A stretch of DNA of 64,000 nucleotides, from positions 61,831,001-61,895,000 of the forward strand of contig NC_088918.1 of the NCBI RefSeq assembly GCF_963576675.1, given 5' to 3'. This stretch comes from Euphorbia lathyris. Its lineage: Eukaryota; Streptophyta; Magnoliopsida; Malpighiales; Euphorbiaceae. Each line of letters begins with the position of its first letter. Within the stretch, counting starts at the first letter, position 1. Under the pieces are notes generated by a model. It was not told the origin of the DNA, searched no databases, and was given only the letters and a program-made list of their open reading frames with translations. This document shows, one piece after another, positions 32,990 to 43,996 of the stretch. The position numbers and the translations under genes are program-made.

Positions 32990-35434
32990 CTAAAGCCAAT
33001 TGTTTCTACAACTTATCCCAGTAGAACTAAGATGACGATCATGTACTTTCTGGGTTAAGGGCTTTGTCAACGGATCTGCAACATTGTCCTCAGTAGGTAC
33101 TCTTTCTATTCTCACATCTCCTCTTGCCATAATTTCTCTTATAATGTGGTATCGCTTCAGGTAATGCTTGGATGCATTATGAGACCGTGGTTCCTTTGCT
33201 TGCGCAATGGCTCCATTGTTATCACAGTACAGTGTAATGGGATTTACAATGTCAGGCACCATACCAAGTTCAGTAATGAACTTCTTAATCCAAACCGCTT
33301 CCTTTGCTGCTTCCGCAGCAGCGATATACTCTGACTCGGTCGTAGAGAAAGCTACGCTTCCTTGCTTGGAACTCTTCCAGCTGACCGCGCCCCCATTCAA
33401 GATAAACAGGTATCCTGATTGGGATTTAAAATCGTTCTCATCTGTGAGATGACTGGCATCTGAAAATCCTTCTATTTTCAGATCCCCTTCTCCGTACAAT
33501 AGGAACATGTCTTTAGTCCTTCTCAAGTACTTAAGAATGTTCTTGACGGCATTCTAGTGCTCGTCTCCCGGAATACCTTGGTAATGAATCGTTATACTTA
33601 ACGCGAACGCTACGTCAGGTCTAGTGCAAAGCATAGCATACATAATCGAACCGATTGCGCTAGCGTACGGGATTACAGCCATGCGCTTCTTATCATCTTC
33701 GGTTTTAGGACATTGATGATTGTTTAACTTTACTCCATGTACCATGGGTAAGTTACCTCGTTTCAATTCAAGCATGCTAAACCGCTTTAGCACCTTTTCG
33801 ATGTATGTAGCCTGTGAAAAAACCAAGCATTCTTCTTGATCTATCTCTGTAGATCTTTATACCAAGTATATAAGCTGCTTCACCAAGGTCTTTCATGGAG
33901 AAGTTACCTGATAACCATACTTTTACCGACTGTAGTAGAGCTATGTCATTTCCCATTAATAATATATCGTCCACATATAATATCAGAAATGCAACTGAGC
34001 TCCCACTTGCTTTCTTGTAAATGCAAGCTTCTTCGCAATTTTGTTTGAAACCAAATTGTTTTATGGTTTCGTCAAAACGCTTGTTCCAGCTTCTTGATGC
34101 TTGCTTGAGTCCATAAATGGATCTCTGAAGTTTGCAAACCTTGTTTGCATCCTTTGATATGAAACCTTCAGGTTGCATCATATATATATCCTCAAGCAGG
34201 TTTCCATTTAGGAAAGCTGTTTTCACATCCATTTGCCAAATCTCGTAATCGTAGTGAGCGGCAATAGCGAGCATTATTCTGATTGATTTGGACATGGCCA
34301 CAGGAGAGAAAGTTTCGTCATAATCAATTCCTTATTTCTGACGATATCCTTTCGCTACTAACCTAGCTTTGTAGGTGCTAACCTTTCCATCCATGTCAGT
34401 CTTCTTTTTGAAGATCCACCTGCACCCAATGGGTTTTATCCCTTCGGGTGGATCAACCAAAGTCCACACTTGGTTGGTGTATATGGAATCCATCTCAGAA
34501 TCCATGTCTTCGAGCCATGCTTTAGAATCTGGACTGTTAAGAGCCTCTTCGTAGTTTTCGGGTTCGTCGTCTAACAAGGGAAACTCATCATCATCTCCCA
34601 CTAGAGAACCATATCTAATTGGGAGTTCACGAACTCTTTGTGATCTACGAATGGGTGGCACTTGAGTCTCATCTAATGTGACTGCTTCGAGTTCCTCAAC
34701 CGCTTCTGTTGTTTCAGTCGGTGTTTCTTGTTCTTGAACTTCATCAACCTCAATCATGCTTCCATTTTTTGTTTCTTCGAGAAACTCTTTCTCTAAGAAG
34801 GTTGCGTGCTTGGATACTATTACTTTCTGATCATCCGGATGATAGAAGTAATATCCCACAGTTTCCTTAGGGTATCCAATGAAGAAACACTTATCAGATT
34901 TAGAATCTAGTTTGTCTGACGCTATGCGTTTGACAAATGCTGAACAACCCCATACTCTCATGAATGAGAATGTGGGTTTCCTACCAACGAACAATTCATA
35001 TGGTGTGGAACTAGCGGATTTAGTTGGTACTCGATTTAGGGTGAAGAGGGCAGTTTCTAAGGCATAGCCCCAGAATTTCTTTGGAAGTAATGCTATGCTC
35101 ATCATGGATCGTACCATATCTAGTAAGGTACGGTTCCTCCTCTCGGATACACCATTGTGTTGTGGTGTATAAGGAGGTGTCCATTGTGAGCATATCCCAC
35201 ATTCAGTTAGATAATTCAGAAAATCATCTGAAAGATATTCGCCACCTCGATCGGATCGAAGTATCTTTATTTTCTTTCCTAATTGATTTTCTACTTCATT
35301 TTTGAAGCATTTGAATTTCTCAAAAGCTTCGGACTTGTGCTTCATCAAGTAGATATAACCATATCGGGTATGGTCGTCTATGAAGCTTATGAAGTATCTG
35401 AATCCTCCTCTTGCTTGGACTGACATAGGACCGC
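32990..35434 (-). pseudogene. Copia pol, 3' part (integrase core, RT, RNase H)
   Basis: The sense frame shows integrase (DDHTRYGYIY, SDRGGEYLS, and TPQHNGVSERRNRT with the catalytic glutamate), an acidic linker, and RT (KARLVAKGY, MDVKTAFLNG, ILYVDDILL near 33985-33960). RNase H follows (TESEYIAAAEAAKEA, CDNNGA). Lesions are a TAA at 34332, a frameshift near 33800 and a TAG at about 33554. The YVDD catalytic motif is intact. The integrase is cut after its first catalytic region by the Ogre-like element. Confidence 0.92.
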
Positions 35435-37614
35435 TGTAGACGAAGCCTACCTCGTGAGCTTTCACCCACGGGAGGTCCGTCATGACTACTACGGTGCTGT
35501 TTGGACTCGAGGTCCACTAGAGAAGACGACTAGCTCGGCAGGGCCGGTGTCGGAGAAAGAGTCGCCACCCGGATTTTAGGTCCGAGAATGTTACTGAGAT
35601 TCCTTGCGGGAAGCAAGTGGGTTCGGGAAGTTAGGTACGCTTGGGGAAGGTTAATATCTCCTCGAAAGGAAATATTAAGCACCCCCAAAATCGTCCGGTG
35701 AACCCACCGGCCTCCTACTTAGCATTTCTAAATACAATCAGGCTATTAATAACTCTTTTAAGCTTTTTAAATTCATTTTGAATATGATTTGTTTGAAAAA
35801 ATCATCTTTTCGTGTCATATTGCATAGTTGTATACAAAAGAAAACAAACAACAAAATATTACAATCCCAAAAGTAATGAAATAGGTATAAAATAAATACA
35901 ATTATATCCGGGCATTCCCGGGTCTTCAATCCGCACCAAAATGATGTTCCTCCATACTCATATCAATCAAAATAAAAGATTAGAAGCAAATAACATAGTT
36001 GTACAATTAGTTATGGTGTAAAAATGGACAAAGGACTAAATTGAATAAACTTAAGAGATTTATTTAAGGACCTAATTGAAAGAAAGTGGAAAACTTTAAA
36101 TTAAGGACCAAAGTGAATAAAATATAAAGTTCCAAAATAGGGACTAGAAGGAATAAAAGGAAAAGTTCTAAACTAGGGGCTAGAGTGAATAAAATGAAAA
36201 ATTCTAATCTAGGGACTAAAATGAATAAAACAAAAAGTTATTAGGTTAGGAATCAAAATAAATAGAATAGAAAGTTTTACTTATAATTGTTGGTATCTAA
36301 ACGATAGTGAGATAAAATTTATTTCGAGTTGATTCGTTTATCCCAAATCATTATTATGAATAAAAAGAACCAATTAGATCAATAATATTAACTCGTAATA
36401 TTATCAATATCAGAAAATAAAAGTATAAAAAAGAGTAGGTTGCTCGAAGTAAATAAAAAAGGGCTCAAAACAAATGATTTAACCGCTAAATCATTGCTTT
36501 AGGGCTAAATCAAATCAATTTAGGGATCAAATATATACAGAAAATATATTTGATAGCCTATTGACAATAGAAATCAACAATGAAAAATAAAATCAGAAAG
36601 GGGAAAAACGATCTATATTTCAGAGTACCAAATATTAAATAATAGACAGGATTTGTCCCTCAGAAACCTTTACCTAGGTTGTGGGATGATTGGAAAAATC
36701 ACAAATATTGGAACACGGGTGATGAACGCAAAAAAAACTAGAATTTATTCGGAGTGATTCGGTGGAATTTCGGCTATTTTCTGTCTAATTTTCGTGCTAT
36801 TTTTCTCCTTATTTTTCCTCCCCCTAAAGCTGTGTAAAGGCTGATATTTATAGGCTAGAATTAGGGTTTCGGGTCAATTTTGAGATTAATTAAATGAGGC
36901 AGGGGTTAAAAGGGAATTTTGGGCATTAGGTTTGTAAAAAAAACCTAAAAAAGAGCAAAAGGGCGAGCTGGGCCTGCTGTTGGGCCCGGCGCGCGGCCCA
37001 GCGGCCAGCAGCAAGAGCCCAGCCGCACCAACGGATTACCGACGGAATTTCCGTCGGTAATTTGTCCCAGCCTTTGTTTTATATGAAAAATGATCTTATC
37101 GATCTCCGATTTTGACGATTCTTGTGCCATTGGACTCATTTCGACGAGACGGACATTTTTGCATCTAAGATAGTGATTTTGGTGGGTCATAAATAAAATT
37201 AAAATGCTTAGTATGGTGAACTGAAATGTTACCTTATAATGTTTGTATTTGTTTCTTACAGCGTACAGTTCACCTCCTCTTCTACTCAAATACAAATAAC
37301 CTAAGGCTAAAACTGACCCAAACTATGGTTATTTCTTATTTTATCTCGAATTTCACCTAAAAACTTCAACTAGTCACAGATTCTTCGTTAGACCTCCGAA
37401 CTGAGCCCGAAAAAGTGCGTTATAACACTCTCGGGGGACATGACTCACTAAGATATCCTAAAATTCAATTTGGTTCTCTGAAAACTTTGGTTTTGGAAAG
37501 AAAAGGGTTGACTTTGACTTTCTAACGAGGGATTTTTCCATGATCCATTTCTGATCATATTTCCAATCATCTTTAAAAGGTTTTCATCACAGGGCTACGA
37601 CTCCAGTGTCTACA
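35435..37614 (-). repeat. Ogre-like 3' LTR (2180 bp)
   Basis: It is paired with 43997-46048. Seven substitutions were counted in the first 290 bp, but fewer further in. It has a 128-bp stretch (about 37163-37290) absent from the other LTR. A perfect hairpin TTACCGACGGAA-T-TTCCGTCGGTAA lies at about 37034-37058. Confidence 0.92.
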
Positions 37615-37835
37615 GTTGCCCCTACTTTATCATGCATTGTGAGTTGTGTGCATTTTTAGAAAACTGAATTCAAAGTAGATGTTTTGAGAAAAACAGTTTT
37701 TGCCCCTACTTTGAAGATGTAGAAAGAGAATGTGTGTAATAGAACAAAGTATGATAAAAGTAAATACTCATCTGGAGTTGGAGGATGTTGTGATTGATTC
37801 ATTGATCCAGTCTCTTAAACGACTGGGAGCAAATG

Positions 37836-38250
37836 GATATCTGATTATTGATCTCTTCAGCGGTCTCAGATTGTAGGTCTCTTCAACGACCTGTTGTTGT
37901 GGATCTCTTGAACGATCTTTGATTTGTAGGTCTCTTCAACGACCCATAGTTGTGGATCTCTTGTGTGATCCTAGATTATGGTCTCTTCAATGACTTGTTA
38001 TTGTGGATCTCTTAAGCAATCCTGGATTGTAAGTCTCTTCAACGAACTGTTGTGGTTGATCTCAGCGATCTCAGATTGTAGGTGTCTTCAACGACCTGTA
38101 GTTGCGGATGTCTTCAACGATCCTGGGTTGTAGGTGTCTTCAACGACCTGTAGTTGCGGATGTCTTCAACGATCCTGGGTTGTAGGTGTCTTCAACGACC
38201 TATAGTTGCGGATGTCTTCAACGATCCTAGGTTATAGGTGTCTTCAATGA
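37836..38250 (-). repeat. Minisatellite of about 52-54 bp units
   Basis: About eight imperfect units contain 'tgtaggtctcttcaacgacc' and 'tgcggatgtcttcaacgatc'. The last units (from about 38074) are almost identical with a period of 52-53 bp. It lies in the 3' spacer of the Ogre-like element. Confidence 0.85.
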
Positions 38251-38289
38251 CCTGTCCCAAAAGTTGATTATTCTTGTCAAATAATCCAC

Positions 38290-38965
38290 TTGTGAGCTAC
38301 AAAACCCCACTCTCCCTTCAGGAGCCATTTGGCTTTGTTGAATTGATGATAATTTTTCTGTGACCCAACTCTTCCTTCGGAAGCCATGTGATCTGTAGAG
38401 GACAAAACCCCACTCTCCCTTCAGGAGCCATCTGGCCTTGTTGAATTGATGATAATTTTTCTGTGACCCAACTCTTCCTTCAGAAGCCATTTGATCTGCA
38501 GAGGACAAAACCCCACTCTCCCTTCAGGAGCCATCTGGCCTTGTTTAATTGATGATAGTCTTTTCTGCGACCCAACTCTTCCTTCAGAAGCCATCTGATC
38601 TGCAGAAGACAAAACCCCACTCTCCCTTCAAGAGCCATCTGGTCTTGTTTAATTGATGATAATCTTTTCTGCGACCCAACTCTTCCTTCAGAAGATATCT
38701 GATCTGCAGAAGACAAAACCCCACTCTCGGGAGCCATCTGGCCTTGTTTAATTGATGATAATCTTTTCTGCAACCTAACTCTTCCTTCAGAAGCCATCTG
38801 ATCTGCAGAAGACAAAACCCCACTCTCCCTTCAGGAGCCATCTGGCTTTGTTGAATTATCGATGATAATTTTTCTGTGACCCAACTCTTCCTTCGGAAGC
38901 CATCTGATCTGCAGAATACAAAACCCCACTCTCCCTTCAGGAGCCATCTGGCTTTGTTGAATTAT
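38290..38965 (-). repeat. Minisatellite of about 103-bp units (7 copies)
   Basis: The word AAAACCCCACTCTC starts at about 38301, 38404, 38507, 38611, 38715, 38814 and 38919. Because 103 is not a multiple of three, the sense strand shows three overlapping frames of a repeated 34-residue pattern (KARWLLKGEWGF, MASEGRVGS). These are repeat artefacts, not genes. The fifth unit has a short internal deletion. Confidence 0.92.
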
Positions 38966-41746
38966 TGAAATTCATCTCATGGGCTGACTCTTTCTTCAGG
39001 CCGCTGTTGAGAAATTTTTCTGTCTGTTGACAATTCTGTTGTTTTGCTTAGAACTAAATTTTCTCATTCAATGCCCCTGGATTCTCTTGCTTCAGAATAT
39101 GTTGTTTTGGTGACGATCTATGGACTTTCAGGTATTCCCTGCAATAAAGCAAGATGCCCACTTTCTCGTAGAGTTGACATCAAATCAAATGACAAATGTG
39201 TAGTGATGCGTATGTGGCCTAATGTATGCATGTATGCATGTAAGTATGTGTGTGCGAATGAATGTGTGTGCTACACGTGCATTTTACTCGGTGTCGATAC
39301 ACTGGTAAATGTGTGAAGATCATGCATGAATGGATGAAACGATTCCATAAATTCTCTTTATAGACTCGAGAGATGGGGCGTCTTTAGGATCAATGAATGA
39401 TGTTTTGACGATATGCCCCAGTTTGTGAGAGTTTATGCTATCTATAAATGATGATGATAGATAAGTCTGACATGAGAAGTTCTAGGGGCAAGATTTCTGC
39501 TTGATGAGGATAGATAGGTCTGACGTGAGAAGCTTTAGGGGCAAGGTTTCAGCTTGATGAGGCTCATATCTTTTTTTTCAGGAAGTGTTGATATGTTCGT
39601 TTTTCCCTAATTTTTTCCTGAGTTGCCCTTTTCGGGTTTTCAACTCAGCGGGATCTCTCTATTATTCTCTATCTCTCCTTTTGCCTGAACTGCCCGTAGG
39701 GGTTTTCAATTAAGCTTTTTAACATCTCACAGTTTTTTTCTCTATCTCTCCTTTTGCCTGGATTGCCTCTTTTGAGGTTTTCAATCCAACATTTTTTCTT
39801 TATTTTCATTGATGCAAGAGAAATTGGGTATTTTGAAGTCTACGGACCCAAGAGTCATTTTTGTTGATTTCCATACTTAGCATCAAAGATGAGTTGGGGC
39901 TCAGTCTTTTGACCAGTGGAAAAGCCTTCTGAACTGGCTGACAAGTGATCAGATCATATGGATGTACCCCTTGATGGAGATATCTTTGGTGCTAAACAGA
40001 GTTTGGGTGGATGCACGTGAAAAACTTGAGGCGAGGCCTCATTTATGTTTATATTATGGAACACCACCGTTGGGATTGAACCATTGTCACTCACTATGCT
40101 GATTGGTCTGTGCATGCAGATGAGGAGTGAAGAACTCGATATATTCCTCAGTTTGGCCCGGAGTTCACTACTCTGGATGATTATGAACGCAAGATGCTTC
40201 TGTCAAAGTCGGCTCTTGAGAGGACAACAAAGGAGCAGAGAGACCAAGCTTCAGGGAGCATAGAGATGGAGGAGTAGTCTTTTTTACTCAAATCTTATTT
40301 ATTTGATTGTCTTTTTTTTCTTTTTGAAATTTCACTTGAGGTGAGATATCTATTGATTTAAACATTTCATCATATATACAGCTTCTAACTGTTCAACTCA
40401 AATAAAACACTTGGCAAATATACATTGAATTGTTTATTGCTCAGATTCCTAACCGCTGTTACTGAAGCGCGCCCTTTCAGGTTTTCACGTTTCAGATATT
40501 TTATTTCCTCACTTTTGTTCCCGGAATTTTCAAACGAACGCCTTTTACAGGTTTTTTTTCACTCATTAGGGAAGTCCCTTATTGTTGCATAGGTCGTCCT
40601 TTGCGGATTTTCAACCTATCGGGATTTTTTTTTCATTTTTTTCATTTTTTATGAGAAGGATTTCTTAGCTTCACTGAGGGTGATTGTCTTCCCAAAATTG
40701 TGGTCGTCCCTGTTTTCACTTAACTGCACTCTTGATCTTGGCTATGGACTTCCATGTTGGATATGAACTTCTGAGAACATGATTGATAGACTCCAGATTT
40801 TCTTCCTTGACGAAGGTGAGCTTTTTCTTGAAGGCTTGATTAGCCACTTGTGAAGCAGTATTGATTTTTTTTCTCGAAGCCACTTAATTGACTGTGTTGG
40901 CTTTTAATCTCATTCGAATTTTGAAGGATCTTCTTCCAGGATGGATTTGGATTGCTTCATCCTCATTTCTCATAGCTAGACTTTGCCCCTGATCTTTTTT
41001 ATAGTCTTGGATTATCACATCATGGGTTTGTACCCTGTTGTTGCTCATGGAATAGGTTCAATTGTCATCTATGGGTCGGTTGGCCCTTCATGCTTCAATC
41101 TGAATGGTGTATCTAGGTAACTGTGTCCATTTTGGAATTGGAGCTGACCTTCTCACTGAAATCTTGGTGCTTGAGAACAGTATGACTTCGGCTTACTTAC
41201 TCGCCTCTTTGAGCTCTGTCAATTATTGGTTGACCTTCGTTGTGCGCAAGAACTCTTCGCATGTTGAATTTAGGTCTGGCTTATCACTGTAAGGCCAAGG
41301 AAACCCTTCTCATGATTTATTTTGTTTATTCACTCCATTAATTTTCTCTTTTCAATGGTTAAGTTCTAAGCAATAAGTATATTTTTGAGACTTTTGCCCG
41401 TGCCATGATAACAAAGGAAGTGTTTCAAATGAGCGAATGTCAAATGCTGATATGTGGTGCAGATGAGAATGTACAAAATTATCAATATCGCAAAAAATTT
41501 AATTTTATTGAAATTAAAAGAGTAATTCATGATGTCTTATTGAACAAAAACAAAGATAAAAGACAAATACTAGAAATGCAATCCTCCATTCTCATGTTGC
41601 TTCAAGGAGCTTTAGGTGCCTCTGCTTCATTAGTGTCCTCAATCTCGAGAACTTCTTCTTCAGCTCCTTCTGGTTCATTACAGATTCCTTTATTCAATGC
41701 ATTGTTGAAGGATTCACTTGTGGGATGAATTTGGATCACTTAACTT
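38966..41746 (-). other. Non-coding 3' spacer of the Ogre-like element
   Basis: No pol domain could be read on either strand. Loosely repeated blocks occur at 39600-39800 and 40470-40640 with the pattern 'tgcc....ttttcaa'. A short frame on + near 40140-40260 has coding-like composition but no recognisable family. Confidence 0.55.
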
Positions 41747-42460
41747 TCACGCGTCAATAAGATCTTGAATCTCATGCTTCAACCTAGTACAATAATTTGT
41801 CTCATGACCATGCTTTTGGTGGAAATTGCAGTACCCATTACGTTCAGCTCGAACAGAGGCTAATGCATCACTAGCTGGCAAGGGATGGAGCAAATTAAGC
41901 CTTTGTAGCCTCTCGAGCACTTCAGACAATGGTTGAGTAAAAATGGAGAATTTCCTTTTCACTTTAACAGACTGAGGGTGTGATGAAGGGTGAACAACTC
42001 TGTTAAACTTACTGCCCCAATTGGGTGGAACTTGTTGTTGCTGAGGAGTAGGTAAATACGAGGGAGGTCTTCGTGGAGTGGATGTTGGCGGAGCAAACTG
42101 TGGTATCGAATGGAAAATAGGCTCCACAATAGCATCTTTAGGAGTATCAATGATTAATGACTCATTCTGGATCTCTCGGATCAACTTCTTCACCCCGTTC
42201 TTGAATGTAATGGAAGAAAGAATACCAGGGAGGACTTGCTTAATTGCTTCTTTGAGTTCAAGATCTCTAACCATCCCCTTGGAGCTCTGACTTTCCTTCC
42301 TTAATTCTCTAACTCGGCCAACTGCTTCATCAGTCACATCATTCTCAAAAGCCTCATTGATGTTAAGAGCATGCTTGAGCTCATCAGACAAGAGGCACTT
42401 CACTAAGCTCTTTTGCACTTTGCTCTCAAGATTGCGGTCTAAACCATTAGATTGGGCCAT
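41747..42460 (-). CDS. Gag-like ORF of the Ogre-like element
   Basis: This intact frame of 237 codons starts MAQSNGLDRN. The N-terminal half is charged and helix-prone. The middle is rich in proline and glutamine (PTPQQQQVPP). The C-terminus reads YCNFHQKHGHETNYC followed by RLKHEIQDLID, the CxxH...C variant knuckle and helix typical of Ogre/Tat gag. It would package element RNA into virus-like particles. It is shorter than a full plant gag and may be a C-terminal remnant with a new start. No pol frame follows; an ORF-poor spacer does. Confidence 0.75.
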   Translation of the reverse strand: MAQSNGLDRNLESKVQKSLVKCLLSDELKHALNINEAFENDVTDEAVGRVRELRKESQSSKGMVRDLELKEAIKQVLPGILSSITFKNGVKKLIREIQNESLIIDTPKDAIVEPIFHSIPQFAPPTSTPRRPPSYLPTPQQQQVPPNWGSKFNRVVHPSSHPQSVKVKRKFSIFTQPLSEVLERLQRLNLLHPLPASDALASVRAERNGYCNFHQKHGHETNYCTRLKHEIQDLIDA

Positions 42461-43977
42461 GACCGTGATCTAGGTAAAGAAAAGGTAAAGATGCATGAGT
42501 GAAACCTTCTAGACATCATGAAATGCATGTACAAGATAAATGTTGGAACTACCTATTTGTGTGTTCTACATATGGATGCATAATTCGTGGTGCGTGCCTT
42601 TTTTTTATTTTTATAAAAAGAAAGAAAAAGAAAACAAAACCAACAAACGGTTAGTCATAACACACATAGCACATGTCACAACATTATTCCTTCCAACCTT
42701 ATTCCTCCCATACACGTATTGGTTCAGGTCCTTTCCTAGGATTTTTGGTTTTGGTTCATTTTGCATCAACGGGGGATGCACAAAACTGACGACATGCATA
42801 ACTCTCAAAGCGAGGTAAATCAATCATCATACAAGATTGGCCCTTAGTTCACCTTTAGGATAGACCAGTTTTTTAGGTCACATGGGACCATGGGATACGA
42901 CGTGGGCTATCTTATCGGTTAGGGTCTTGTTTAGGACAAACTATACCAATCTAGTCTATAGAATTCACCCATTTCAACATTTGGAGTTTTAAGTCTCCTT
43001 AGGGTGATTTCCAAAACTTGGATATAGCAAAGGTTGTCTTAGACAAGTCGATGTCTTTTAAAATAGGCTATGTCAGCTTTATTTCGAAAGTACCCTTAAG
43101 ATAAAGTTGAAATATCTATTGGGGTTTTCTCTCGTTTCAAGTATGACACGTACTACCTTAAATGACATGTTCGTTTCCTTTACTATAGGTTGTACCAACC
43201 TTGATCTCCATTACTACTTTGATTTGAAAGAGGTGAAAAGCTCTTTTAAGTAAATGGAGACTTTGGGTGCGGTGCACACTATACTAAAAGACTCGAAACC
43301 TTATTCTTTTGACATAGGCCATAGCAAACTGAAATTTTAATTCTAATGTGACATGACTTGGACAAAAGATGCTAAAGTGGTCTCTTTGAATCATGGGTTG
43401 TACCGACCTTAGATTTCATTTTTCCCTTATTGATGAAAGAGGTAAAATCTCTTTTTGGGAAACATGAAATTTTTGGGTCTAATATAAGTCATGGTTAAAG
43501 AGACTACTTAGTTCCTTTCAGAATAGGTCATGCTAGATTAGAATTTTGCTCCTTCTCTCGGGTTTGAACAAAGAGGTAAAATCTCTATGAAAGAGGTATG
43601 AAACTTCAGGTATGTCATAGGCTATAACAAAAGACAAACAAAAGGCCAAAATACAATGGAAAATCAAAATCATTATTAGGGTCATGCTTTATCCTAGGGG
43701 AAGTAACTAAAGCCATTACATGAGGTTTGGTTGAGACATGGGGACCATTGCAAAAAGATCAAACTATTCCTTTCGAATGGAGTTAGAATAGTCCAAAACT
43801 TTTTACAAGGGGGCATTGACACTAGGTAATCTCCAAGTATCGAATGGATCTTGAAGCACTTTCGTGAGAATTGCCCAAAAGGGTTTTCTTGATGCAAATG
43901 CTATGCAAACTTAAAAGAGAGTAAGAATAGTTCCAAGTGTACAGAAGAAATTGCTTTTCAGAATCAACTTCTCTGCA
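42461..43977 (-). other. Leader of the Ogre-like element
   Basis: Between PBS and gag. It contains loosely periodic 'gaaagaggtaaaatctc' and 'taggtcat' blocks around 43100-43620. No ORF of note. Confidence 0.55.
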
Positions 43978-43996
43978 TCCCCAGCAGAGTCGCCAC

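Noticed and set aside
36945..37295. 116-codon minus-strand ORF and its partner near 45507
   Set aside because: LTR sequence of the Ogre-like element; it covers the 128-bp LTR difference and the hairpin and has no protein family features.
38227..38841. Four overlapping minus-strand ORFs over the 103-bp repeats
   Set aside because: They are the same repeat read in successive frames. There is no domain and no plausible start context.
40045..40263. Possible small gene on + within the Ogre-like element
   Set aside because: Two frames look mildly coding but no family is recognisable, there is no promoter context and it is antisense to the element.
41405..41728. 107-codon + strand ORF next to the gag-like ORF
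   Set aside because: Antisense to the element, low-complexity serine-rich C-terminus and no domain.
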